Shown here piece by piece: positions 32,901 to 44,400 of a stretch of DNA of 64,000 bases (positions within the stretch are counted from its first letter, which is position 1; each line of letters opens with the position of its first letter). A program made the position numbers and the translations under genes. A model generated the notes under the pieces. The model was not told the DNA's origin and did not search any database. It saw only the letters and a list, made by a program, of their open reading frames with translations. The stretch is from the NCBI GenBank assembly GCA_030248215.1, contig JASANG010002859.1, forward strand, positions 433,686-497,685, in the 5' to 3' direction. The DNA comes from Enoplolaimus lenunculus. Taxonomy: Eukaryota; Nematoda; Enoplea; Enoplida; Thoracostomopsidae.

Positions 32901-33495
32901 TAGGCTTAGGTTTAGGGTTAGGTATACGCTTAATCTACAGTTACGGCCCTTAAAGAAACATTGGCCGGCCAATGTATAGAATAGGGCCGGTAATGTGCTT
33001 TAGTTCCCGTAGGTATACAATTTGAACAGGCAGTATACGTTCCTTCCAAAACCTTTTATTCCTGGCAGTACGTTTTTTGAATACATTTCTGTTCACTTTC
33101 CAATTCTTTGCTACATCGTGTACGTTGGTTTCAAAAAATGTATTGCATATATATGTTGTCTCTTGTTTGTATATGAAACATTTATTACAACTGAAATGCT
33201 GCCTAAAATACGTATGTGTGCCGTTCCAGCTTTTATAATATAGATAGGGACTTGCACACTGAGTCGAACTTGACTCTGGCGCAGTCAAATTTTGACTCAG
33301 TTTGTATAGTCAGCAAAAGCCTATTTCGGAGAGTGTCAATTTGATTCACCATTTTTTGCAGTGTACCGAAAAATGTTTCCATTGCAATTGTAGGCAAAAA
33401 TTGCTGCATCAACTTCAAGTGATCTTCTCAGTGCATCAGCAGAAATGCCCGCCGATCTCGATCGTAACGAGTTAATTCTAAAAGACGAAATTTAA
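29919..33495 (+). CDS. tumor protein D52 (TPD52) family protein, five exons
   Basis: Exons 29919-30005, 30477-30625, 31575-31664, 32525-32585 and 33394-33495 join in phase to 162 residues plus stop. TPD52/D53/D54 proteins are small cytosolic coiled-coil proteins tied to vesicle trafficking. Family signatures in order: an acidic N-terminal segment ending ELSEVEKQHLQEDLYK; a coiled coil with LKQVLTSRINQIN and RRQLNL (about residues 30-57); FQATEKMLQQVGEKTSATLN (human AYKKTSETLSQAGQ); then KSPSFKTFEEKVG (human NSPTFKSFEEKV). The C-terminal tail is short. The start is chosen because TTTTAG|CTGACATG puts an acceptor just before the ATG, so a 5'-UTR exon or a trans-spliced leader may precede it. 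All four introns carry TTAGGC-MITEs. The 5' splice site of exon 2 lies inside the target duplication of one. Confidence 0.92.
30045..30171 (-). mobile_element. TTAGGC-MITE family B, right-end fragment
   Basis: TGGACGCCACTTAAAGTAAC then ATGGGCC, preceded by a few CCTAAG units. TPD52 intron 1. Confidence 0.55.
30197..30386 (+). mobile_element. TTAGGC-MITE, family C (TPD52 intron 1)
   Basis: GGCCCATTTAAACATCAGGG and GTTCTTTACATTGACC ends, flanked by CGGTCAAA (30189-30196) and CGATCAAA (30387-30394), an 8-bp duplication with one change. Standard internal blocks. Confidence 0.88.
30633..30908 (-). mobile_element. TTAGGC-MITE, family A, inserted at the TPD52 5' splice site
   Basis: GGCCAATGTATAGAATAGGG and TTCTATACATTGGCC ends with perfect 8-bp duplications CGTAAGTG at 30625-30632 and 30909-30916. 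The first of these contains the exon 2 donor (C|GTAAGTG). The element therefore starts directly after the donor hexamer, and an identical donor sequence lies on its far side. Internal CCTAAG arrays are in the minus orientation. Confidence 0.95.
31030..31370. repeat. dispersed repeat with GCGAGCGAGAAGCC motif, interrupted by a MITE
   Basis: Same order of blocks as 20990-21170 (GAGCGAGAAGCCAGACG, AAAACTTACGCGG, TTTCAACCGATTAGGGTGG, GAATGGCTGTTCCGGCC). A family A TTAGGC-MITE splits it at about 31183. Confidence 0.6.
31183..31339 (+). mobile_element. TTAGGC-MITE, family A (TPD52 intron 2)
   Basis: GGCCCATGTATAGAACAGGG and CTGTTCTATACATGGACC ends with TTAGGC units. It is inserted into the dispersed repeat above, for which 20990-21170 is an unoccupied homologue. 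Confidence 0.85.
31970..32115. repeat. dispersed repeat, GTAGCCAGCTTACC family
   Basis: Left GTAGCCAGCTTACCATGCTA, middle GGGCATTCAAGGGTTTTTAG, right GGGGATGAGTCCTGCCCCCC. Same layout as 22150-22300. TPD52 intron 3. Confidence 0.55.
32286..32484 (-). mobile_element. TTAGGC-MITE, family A (TPD52 intron 3)
   Basis: GGCCCATGTATAGAACAGGG and TTCTATACATGAGCC ends, with perfect 8-bp duplications AACGAATT (32278-32285, 32485-32492). Confidence 0.93.
32613..32966 (+). mobile_element. TTAGGC-MITE, family B, nested in another MITE end (TPD52 intron 4)
   Basis: CGCCCATGTTACTTTAAGGG and GAAACATTGGCC ends with GGCCAATG duplications (32605-32612, 32967-32974). The target GGCCAATG is itself the terminal sequence of a family A/C element whose left end continues at 32967 (TATAGAATAGGGCCGG). 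The interior is about eight units of TTAGGC pairs separated by the 18-bp spacer AACACATTCTTGCAACGC. Confidence 0.9.
33245..33365. mobile_element. palindromic MITE, CACTGCAAAA family, partial (TPD52 intron 4)
   Basis: Right end CACCATTTTTTGCAGTGTA with GAGTCGAACTTGACTCTG and TATTTCGGAGAG blocks. It ends about 28 bases before the acceptor of the last TPD52 exon. Confidence 0.7.
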
Positions 33496-33563
33496 CAATG
33501 CGCTGTTCATCAAAAAATTTATTTTTCAACGATTATGTTTCTATGTAGAAATATAAATGACTC

Positions 33564-33821
33564 TACCATGTTACTTTAAGGGGCGTCCAGGTCTCCGAAG
33601 GGTCTGTAAAAGTGTAGGTTTAGATTCTAGATTACATTTTTGGCTTAGGCTAGGCTTATGTGTAAGCTTAAGAACACATTTTTGAAATGCCTAGGCTTAG
33701 TCTTAGGAACGCATTCTTGCAACGCATAGGCTTAGGCTTAGGAACACATTCTTGTAACGATTAGGCTTAGGCTTAGGAATGCGTTTAATCTAGTGTTACG
33801 CCCCTTAAAGTAACATTGGCC
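33564..33821 (+). mobile_element. TTAGGC-MITE, family B
   Basis: CCATGTTACTTTAAGGGGCG and CCCCTTAAAGTAACATTGGCC ends. The flanks repeat for about 22 bases (CTATGTAGAAATATAAATGA at 33541 and a near-copy at 33821), longer than the 8 bp usual for the family. It lies just downstream of TPD52. Confidence 0.85.
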
Positions 33822-34125
33822 TATGTAGAAATAAAAATGACTATTAACAAAGACGACACAAACGAACGAAGAGAAACAAGTTTAAACATTAATTATATGC
33901 CTGTTAGCTTTTGGGGTCGTCCCGTTTTTCGCGTATCCACAACAGAGTAAGGTTATGCTTTACACTAATTATTACGCTTCAGCACTAGACTTATCTTGAC
34001 GCCGACGGTTAGGCATACGCTCAGAAAGAGACTGACGCAAACGATACATCCCTAAACTTAAAACCGACCCCATCAACCAAATACTAAACAATCATAGTGT
34101 TTATTAATTAATTATAGTTTGAGTA

Positions 34126-34655
34126 CTGCAGTGACCCGAATAAGAGGGGGGACTGATATTTATTTGGCCTCTCCAGAGGGTACACCCCTTGTTATTCGGT
34201 TACGGACTGTTATTTATTTTTAACCCACGCTCCGCCGCCCTTCGTTACTCATATATATCCGGTACTGCAATTACCTGTTGAATTAAACGTTTATTTGTCT
34301 TGTGTCAATAGCTTGAGCAAGAATACAAGGTTATACTTATGAATGTACTTTTAAATTTAAGTACGCTTTAAAGTTTCGAACTCAAATTATTTGGTCCTGG
34401 AGTCATTTATGCGCTACAATTAGGGCTAATTGACATTTATGGACTCTAATTAGGATTTAGCGGCTCTACCTGCTTACGGACTCTTATTAGGGATACGGAC
34501 TCCTATTGATTTCGACTCAAAATGAGGACTCCTATTGATTTCGACTTAAAATGGGGACTTCTATTGATTTCGACTCAAAATGGGGACTCCTATTGATTTC
34601 GACTCAATATGGGGACCCCCCTCTTATTACCCCCCTGTTATTCGGATCAATACAG
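34126..34655. mobile_element. mariner-like (TA) MITE with internal tandem repeat
   Basis: TA, then CTGCAGTGACCCGAATAAGA. On the right CCCTGTTATTCGGATCAATACAG, then TA. The segment 34495-34620 is a tandem array of the 28-29-bp unit GACTCCTATTGATTTCGACT-CAAAATGGG, about five copies, not seen in the other copies of this family. Confidence 0.8.
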
Positions 34656-34728
34656 TATAAAATTTTGCGTCACTGAACAGTTACGCAAAGTTACGCTTTA
34701 CAATAATCATTATGCTTCGGCGAACTTT

Positions 34729-34905
34729 TTGACAAATCCTTACACTCAAAGTCAGACATATATTTAGCATGAGCGACAAATCCTTACACTCAAAGTCAGA
34801 CATATATTTAGCATGAGCGACAAATCCTTACACTCAAAGTGAGACATATATTTAGCATGAGCGACAAATCTTTACACTCAAAGTCAGACATACATTTTAG
34901 CATGA
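34729..34905. repeat. 44-bp tandem repeat, four copies
   Basis: Unit GACAAATCCTTACACTCAAA-GTCAGACATATATTTAGCATGAGC with very little divergence. Confidence 0.93.
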
Positions 34906-35201
34906 GCGTACGATTTTATAAAGGGCGGTTTAAGTTCTATAAAAATTTCTCAGAGGAAGATTTCTAGCAAACTTGTACCGTGTCTGCAACGACTGAACCA
35001 AAATACAAAACGCGAGTTTTACCAAATGATCATTTCCCGTTCAAGATACGTCCTTGATGCCACAACTGGCTTGAGCCACAATTAGTACACATTTACCCTA
35101 AGCGAACACAGCCTGATAATAAAATATGCGATAAGAAGTATTGCGATAATTGTAAAACAAGAAGATACGTCAGTACTGACACTTTAAATATGGTCTTCGG
35201 T

Positions 35202-35375
35202 GTCCATGTATAGAACAGGGCCGGATCGTTTTCCGGATGGGCTATAATAGAGTCCGTTTAAGCTTTAGACTATTTTTTTGCTTAGGTTTAGGCTTAGGCT
35301 AGGCTTAGGAATACGCTCATCCATACGCTTAGGCTTAGGCTCAGGCTTAGGAATGCCCTGTTCTATATATGGGCC
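35202..35375 (+). mobile_element. TTAGGC-MITE, family A
   Basis: GTCCATGTATAGAACAGGGC and GTTCTATATATGGGCC ends with TTAGGC units. CTTTAAATATGGTCT (15 bp) occurs on both sides (35182-35196, 35376-35390). It lies about 30 bases past the SLC17 stop codon, so it probably forms or follows the gene's 3' end. Confidence 0.85.
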
Positions 35376-35402
35376 CTTTAAATATGGTCTAAATTTTTTT
35401 AT

Positions 35403-38400
35403 TCAATATTTAAGATTACAATTATTTACAATATTGTCATTAATCCCATCATTTACAGGTACGAGTTCTATCAGTTGGTCCGTTTTCTGCGGCGATTTTG
35501 CCCAATCTTGAATGGTCACTGAAACATTCGTATCAATAATTAACCGTTTCTCACATGAATATTTTCTATTTCATCTTGGATCAACTTTTTTCAAACTTGA
35601 ATCGCAACCCCGGTCTCTCGAGTAGGAGACGATTATCGTAAACACTCAGCCATACCTGGTTGACGTTCGACACTGCGTCCGGGTAATTTTGCACTATTCA
35701 TATGTGTCGCGTATTAATTGCTAAACAGTACGCATTGCATTTGTGCATTATTTTGCGTACAAATTTTGCGCAAAGTTGATAATAGTATACTCTATGTTCG
35801 AAGGGTTATCACAATCAGCCATATTCATACCATTGGCTTAAAATTAAACCGTAAATGTATTCTACTGTATCTAAGATAAATTACAATGAATTAAAGCATT
35901 GTAAAGCAACTCAAACCGAAACAACAGCAACAACAACAATTACACAATGGCTGGATCTCCAAAACCCTACAAGTATGACTTCGTACTTACGTATGTGTTA
36001 AGCGTACTTATGTTACATAAATACTTAAGTCGCTGACTAAATTTGATAGATTACAAATTTACCATTCAAGCATGCTAAACTTAGTCAAATTGAAAGAGCA
36101 GACTATTCATCCTTCCTCAATATAAAGCAAAACTATTACTTTCTTGTTATGACAATGGCTGACATCTGGCGTTTATTTGTTAATGCTCGAAAATTTAAGT
36201 ATTTACTTAAATCGGCGACTTAAGTAATTACATGCGAATAACTGAAGTAAATACTTAAGTAAGATTTCAGAAACGCAGCCATTGTCACTTACCTGAAGCA
36301 AACAAAAGAAAAACTAAACCGGCAACAAGGACTAGAGCAGCATCAATGCTAAAAACAATTTGCCATTCTTCTCGTGTTCGCTGAAATATTAAAATAAAAA
36401 TTTACCAGTCAACGTGGTTGCAAATTCTCCAATCCAGAAAAATATACCCGTTCGCTTAAACGAGAACAAAGCCATTTAAACAACAAAAATTTGTGTTCTG
36501 TCTTATAGGACGTTTGCATAGATCTAAATATATCTGTTCTATAGAACTAACAACGCAACAATGCATAGAATTCATTTATTAAAGACTAGTCTGCCAGCTT
36601 TGCGCAATGCACAAAAGTTAGCGAAAGCACAAAAATTTTTTTGCAAATTTTCTTTTCACAGAACAATCACGTGTATTTCTAACGAAATTATTGCAAACAA
36701 AGTGAATGCTGGAAAGTTGCCCAAAATACGTATGTGGGGCGTTCCAGCTTTAATATTTAGATTTGTACATAAAAATCAACGCTGCCGAAAACACGTATGT
36801 GGGGCGTTCAAACCCTTGTTAAACTAATCGATTTGCTGGAATAATAACTTATTGACAAAACTATTTATATACTAACAGCAGTATTGTCAAAGCTGTTATT
36901 ACTAAAATTCTGTTATCATGGATTAAAAACAATTAAAGCTACCACAATTTTGATTTCCTCACTCAAGCAGACATCAACGACACCAGGGGTTAGTATCAGC
37001 TTATCGCACGCTGGCAAAAAACTTTTATATGACGTAATATCTCCCAAAACAATGACGTAATACCGCCCAAAACAATGACGTAATACCTCCCAAAACAATG
37101 ACGTAATACCTCCCAAAACAATGACGTAATACCTCCCAAAACAATGACGTAATACCTCACAAAACAATGACGTAATACCTCGCCAAACAATGACGTAATA
37201 CCTCCCAAAACAAAAATCCTGGCTACACCCTTTATTAACCCCATACGTACCTTACGAACAATATATCCAACCAAATATGGCAATACGCATCCACCAAGCA
37301 TCGACACTAACGCACTCATAGATCGAATTGTACCCGAAAATTGTGGTGCAATTGCAATTATGCTTGTCATAAAACCTGGCGTTTGACCAGCCATTGCCGA
37401 TAACGAAATACACATCAGTATCACAGCCAATAGTCTATGCGAGCACGATAAAAATGAGCAAGCGATCAGAAATATAGCAGCTACCAAACAAGCTGTAACA
37501 ATAATTTTTTCACTGTTGCTATTAACCCATTCAGTAACATAAACTTGCAAAATCCAATTAAAAATAAGGTTTAAAATTAAATTTTTTGAACATTTTCAGA
37601 ATAAAATATAGAGCAAGTTTTATAATCCCGGACCGGATGTCTATTTATTTGCCGGAGCCGATATCCGGTTGAATCCTAGTATGTGACTTGTGCTAGCCCA
37701 AGACGGAATCATAACAGATCAATCTGTGCGTGTAATAATTGGTTACTTAATAGTCGTAATCCTGCTTGATTCCCCTTTGCTCAAACTGTTACGTAGACAA
37801 TAGGTGGCGATTATTTTTCCAACCAGAAAAAAGTATTCGCATCAACCAATCGTATTTGAGTGTGGCATTTAACCAATCACAAGCATACACTTGTCGCATA
37901 AAAAGAATTACACCGTAGGCTAGCCCATGTCATAAGTACGCTCTGTGCTAGCCCAATTCGGAATTTGGCTAAATTACGACTTGGGCTACAACATATATAC
38001 CGTTTGAATACTCCTGTTGAACCTATCGACGTACGTAAAAACTTAAAGTTTTAAGTCGTCAAATTAAGCATTAAAATTCGTATCAAATTTTAAATTTTAA
38101 AAACAAAATTTTAAAATCCTGATGCTTCGTGTTTAATTCTGCCAATGAGATATTTTCAACTTCTGGGTTCGTTTGAAAGTTTACTTATAATAGTCATTTT
38201 AACCCTGGCTGCAACTTAAAAGTGCAATTGAATAAATTTTCACACTCGAAACTCGAGTTCAAATTACTAAGCCTATTTGTACCGGTTGATATGTGCCATG
38301 GGCATATCCAGCGGATAGATTTAACGGTCAACCGATGTTTGCCATTTTTGTTCCGTAGTTTTTTTAAGCTTTATCTGTCCTGTTCGAAAATTTTTATAGG

Positions 38401-41400
38401 ATGCACTCAATTTGCCATTAAATCGCCACTACGTCTCGACTTAATTTCGCACGTCGTATGTTATAATACGGCGCATGTAAAGATCAAAGGCGGACCGTTT
38501 TTCCGCGGAACTGCAATAGAGTAAACTTTAAGCTTTAGACTAATTTTTTGCTTAAACTTACCCTTAAGCTCAGGCTTAGGTATAGGCTGGCGTTATCCTT
38601 ACGCTTAAGCTTTAGTATCACCTTATTCTTGTGCTTGGGCTAACGCTCAGACATAAGCTTACAAACATGATTATGCTACTGTTACGGCCCTGTTCTATAC
38701 ATTAGCCTATAAAACTTACAAATAAACTGAGACAGTTTACATATTAAACCATGACTGAGCGTAGTTTTTCGTTTCGCAACATCTGCACCGAACGACCAAA
38801 ACAGTTTCAACGGCAGCAAACACATATACGGCAGCATGCTGTATAAACCATTCTGCAACACAAAAATCACAAACTCAGCTCGATGCTCCCACGCCCACGT
38901 CCAAAGCGTAGTAGAGTTTCAACGCAGCGTTTAACTCAACTGAAAAATGACAAACTTAATTTCAAACAAACTTGGATGACAATCTTGCTCCAACCTGAAT
39001 TTTAACTTAAAAAATTTTAAATTTTTTGAGCGTTAAATAAATCGGCCAATTTTTACATTTAGGGACGTAACAGTAGATTAAGCGTATTCCTAAGCCTAAA
39101 CCTAAGTCTAAGCGTTGCAAAAATGAGTTCCCAAGCCTAAGCCTAAGCCTAAACAAAAAATGTAATCTAGAATCTAAACCTACTCTTTTATAGACCCACC
39201 AGAAACCTGGACGCCCCTTAAAGTAACATGGGCCAATAAATCAATCAAATTTTATATTTTACCAGTAACCCTTACTATTTTATTTACAAAATTACTGCGA
39301 TCAAAAAACAAATTCGTGGACAGCGGAATCGTTTGTTAACTTAAAAATTTGCAAAATTTTTATTTCGAACGCGAATCAACCAATAAAACGACTCGATCCT
39401 GGGCATTTTGCCGACCAACCGCGGCTGATGTACCTACCGTCTGCGACTGCAAAATATCATTGTTTCGTTTAACGTTTCGTTTTATTTGGTTCGCTTATTA
39501 TTCGCAGTTCACAAGCTCCGTTGGGAGTCAAATCAATTACACCGTCAGTGGATAATCGCTATTTAACAACAGTGTGCAACTGAGCGCATTCTGTGTGCAA
39601 AACCAGTGTACCCAGTACGCGTTGCATTTTTGGTCTGTCTTACAATAATAATCGCCCTGCAATACTGGTCCGTTTACATTTTTCAAAACCGTACCAATTT
39701 GGCGTTCCAAGTATCAAGTAAATACTCCTCTAAATCTCAGTAAGGTAAACAAAAAAATGCAACGCCGTCCGGGTACATTTCGTTCCATGCAATTTTTTTG
39801 GTCAGTAGCGCACTCTTGTTTAAAGTCATTATCGACTCCAGGTTACGGCAACAAACGAAACTTTGACTTACACTTTTCAGATCAAAATACAACACATCTT
39901 TCATGTATGTCGGCAGATAAATACCCATCAGATGCATATGTAGACCACCTGCCAAATTATTGAACACACACGCCCATACTGGTGTTGACTTTAGAATATG
40001 ACGCCACGGAATAGGGACTTTGTCCTAAAATGAAAAAATATTAAAATAAATTTCATTTTGCGACAATAACATTTATTTTGTAAACATTTTGTGAGCCATT
40101 TTGATTGAATTTTATTTCGTAAAAATTCGGTCAACTTCGAACCTCACAATTCACTACAATCAGTTAGTAACATCAAGAGTGCCGCATTTTACAAAATGTG
40201 CCACAGGGCGTTGCATTTGCAGCCGATCCCCCTTTGTACTGAGGGAGGGGGGTCGCTGTCACATGCAATAATCCTAAATTAAATTATAAGTGAAGCAATT
40301 TATTGCCAGATACATAAAGTGGCATGGTTCGCATAGGTTGTATCCCCCTCTAAATAAAGGGGGTTGGGCAAAAACGTAACGCGTGCCGGTTACATTGTTT
40401 TCAACACAGAATGTACCCAGTTGCATACTCTTGTTAGTATGCATCAACCTCTCTTGATAACATTAATATTGTAATTAACAACTGTTACCGTTTTACAAGT
40501 CGGCATATTTTGATGCTGAAGCGAATCTTGTATGAACGTCAATTCTTTCATTGATATTTTTCGATGTTTTGTTGGTTTATTCGTCACAAATACTGCCCAT
40601 GTAATAATATATGCCATCGCGTAAAAACCTTAAACAAAACGTCTCAAACTATACACCTATCAAACCTGACAGTGCGTTCCTTCAAATAAGACCTGCGTTG
40701 AACGCATTTGTCGTTCTCCAAGCAGATATTTCCCCACTTGACAACTGGGACGTGCCAAGGCAATTGCTTTCCGGGACAGCCCAAGCAACACTGGAATGAA
40801 GACTATTTTTGATTGGTTATTCAGGTTGAACTATATTCGAAAAAACTGACTTGCACAGCAACTATTTGCCTTCACCAATAAATTAAACAAGGTTTATATT
40901 CGATGAAGAATTATAATTACAGTGGCGCAATTTAATTGGCTGATCAAAACAACAGTAATAAAAACAGCATAACCCGCATAACGTTGAATTCGAGTAAACA
41001 TTACGGCAGACGCTCAAAAGCTTGGTTTGCATACTTACAAACTTTGCTTAATTTAGACTCTGCAAATATGGTAAAAGCCAGTTAATTATTTTGCAAGTTA
41101 CTATTCTTGAACACATTCAAAGCTGAACAACCAATCACAACCAGTTTGTCTTCCAGTTAGTTGTTTGTGCTGCCTCGAAAATCAATTTTCGTTTGGGACG
41201 CCTCAGTTGCCAACTGGGGCAAATAGCTGTTTCGAGTACGACGACATATATCATATATCATTATAATATATACCAGGGTCCAATTAGAATTCCGGCTCCA
41301 TCACTTTTTCTCCCTCCGGTTCCGCTAAATTTTTACCGGAATTTTTGTCGGTGGAACGATAAAAATAAAATAGATTTCATTAGTGGAAATAAACCATCGA

Positions 41401-44400
41401 AGGTAGATTTCGCTTCCGTAGATAATGAAACTCCAAAACACAGCAAATTAATAACATTACTGTCTTCAATTATGTCACCAATAATATAGCAAAACAGAAA
41501 ATTAAAATAAATTTTTCGGTGGCCTGTATTTTTAACTATACGCTTCCAATAATATTTTCAAATTCCGGATCTGGTAAAATAGCAACAGCATATGCAACAA
41601 ATTTAAACTGAACGCGCCAGAAACCAATACATTTTCAAGATACACCTAACTGAGAAAGCACACTACTACATATGGCTAGATAACGTGAAAGTGAAGACAC
41701 GGGAACCCGTAGCCAGCTCAATACGGAAGGAGGGGGGGTGCAAACCATTTTAGCAGGAGCATGCAAGGTTCTCACAATATTTGCAAGCGAGGTTGAAACT
41801 TTTAACGTGGAACGCCAAACTTTTTTCCATGGGCTCTAAGCTGTCCCTGGCTCCGTTCTGTCTATGGTCCGCGCCAGAAGACTTACGAAGAAAGACCAAT
41901 GGGCCAACTTTGATTTGAAGGGAATGGTCAACTATGCCTCCTACGGAAGCGTCCACAACTCGTATCATCAATGCCGGAACTTACTAGTAAAATAAAAAAT
42001 AAGGGGCCAACCATTAAGAATACGACGCAACGAACACATCCACGAAAATAACGGATATGCGGCAATAACGCCCAACTGGTTACCTTAAATTAACAATAAT
42101 TGAGCCATATCAAACTCTTATACACGAAACAGTGGTGAACCTATGGGTGATATACTGGTGTCTGCTTCTGCCAGGCCCTGCCGTGCTGACAATTTACAAT
42201 TGCAAACAGTTTGTCTGAAGCTCACAATGTGTTTTTTAGCCAAATTGGTGAAAAATATGACTAAATTCAGACACGAATTTAAAAATTTTACGCGTTCATC
42301 ACAATTGTATTTCTCAATTTTAAAATATCAAAATATTTGATAGTAACACAGTTTCAAACTGTAAAATTATGAGACACAAACAGTATCGTCCAATACCGGA
42401 AAAATTATTGATCCGGAAACTGATAATAAACATTGGGCAATTGTACAATGAAGAACGACCCGTACCGGAAAAATTATGGATCCGGAAAGTGATAATTAAC
42501 ATTGGCAATTGTACAATGAAGAACGTCCCGTACCGAAAAAATTATGGATCCGGAAACTGATAATAAACATTGGAAATTGTACAATGAAGAACGTCCCGTA
42601 CCGGAAAAATTATGGATAAATGTAATAAACATTGGAATTGTATAATAATATAACTCATAAAACAAATAAATCCGGAAAAATCATACCGATCCTGGATCCG
42701 GAAACTGATAATAAACATTGGCAATGTACAATGAAGAACGACCCGTACCGGAAAAATCATGGATCCGGATCATGGATCCGGAAACTGATAATAAACATTG
42801 GCAATGTACAATGAAGAACGTCCCGTACCGGAAAAATCATGGATCCGGAAACTGATAAGAAACATTGGAAATTGTACAATGAAGAACGTCCCGTACCGGA
42901 AAAATTATGGATCCGGAAAGTGATAATTAACATTGGCAATTGTACAATGAAGAACGTCCCGTACCGAAAAAATTATGGATCCGGAAACTGATAATAAACA
43001 TTGGCAATTGTACAACGAAAAACGAGATGTTCCGCTTCAGGTATTCTAGTTCATCACACTGTAAATGCGTCTGTTTTTTTAATCTCTGTGGGAATTTTGG
43101 AAAAGGACCACCTATTTCTCCTTTATACGCCGCCGTTGGATAATACCTGACGTCATCAATGCAATAAAAGTACTACGCTCATTAGGTGGCACCCAATTTG
43201 CAACAATTGTCGTAAAACACGGCAGAATGAAACCCTGAAATATACAGAGACCGATCGTGCCAAAATGCCACTTTGCAATTGGAGGGCACTTGTTTAGTTT
43301 GCCTGCCCCCACCCACACTAGCGTTAATATAGCACAAGCCAAGAGTTACCCCCTTTACATTACTGATTATTATTTGGATAAGCCTAAACTTAGGTTAAGG
43401 GTGAGCCTACGCATGACGCTATACTTCTGATGACGTCCGGTGCCAACCGCCGTCGTCCGGCGCCGTGTGTCATCGTGCTGTACGTGCGAGAATTATGAAC
43501 GCCATGGCGCCAGACGTCGCCGCACAACAAGTATAGCGCCATCCTTCGGTTTAAACAAGTACCCATTTGAGAACTCTAACTCATTGAGACAGAAAAATAT
43601 TAAAGAAAAGGTATATATGTCGTAGCCCAAATCGTAATTGAGCCCAATTTCTAATTGGGCTAGTTCAGAGCGTAATTATGACTTGTGCTAGCCTACGGCG
43701 TAATTCTTTATATGCGACAAGTGTACGCCTTGTAATTGGTTAAATGCCATACTCAAACACGATTGGTTGATGCGAATACTTTTTTTCTGATTGGAAAAAT
43801 AATCGCCACATATTGGCTACGTTCCTAACAGTTTGTTTTACTAATCAAGAAGGATTACGGCTATCAAGTAACTTATTAGAAAACATACAAATTTATCTGA
43901 TATGAATCAACCTTGGGCTAGCCCAAGCCGCCATTCCGCTTTGGACTAAACCAATGCGTAATTGGGCTGAATTACGACTTAGGCCACGACATATAAAAAC
44001 TCTAGATAGCATCCACAAATGATTACATTGTAGCACCCCAAACCTTAAATCACATTCTAATTTTGAAAAGTTCGAATAAGGCAATAATTGTGCAATTTTT
44101 AATTTTAGCTTAATGCAATAGGTTTTATACTAAATACTTCTTAGGCAAGTTTCTTAACTCTACATATTCCAAAAGTAAACGTTATGCTGTTTCACTAACG
44201 GCATTACAAACATTATAATTGCTGTTTTTTTCGCTAGGCATATTTAAGTGTCCGTCAAAATTTCCAAGTCATATAAGCATGTGAATTGCAGTAAATTTTC
44301 AAGCCGTTTTTGTTTAATTTCCACAGATATCTTGTCTTTTTAGTATTTTATTCTGTTGTACGCAATTTTTGGTGTTTTCCACTATTCCCCCGAGCCCGAC

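Noticed and set aside
36916-37167. ORF with FGRYYVIVLGGITS-type repeats
   Set aside because: It reads through the 23-bp tandem array in an SLC17 intron, beyond the exon's 5' splice site.
42320-43143. Several ORFs with EERPVPEKLW repeats
   Set aside because: They arise from the 68-bp tandem array in an SLC17 intron; unit length changes shift the frame repeatedly.
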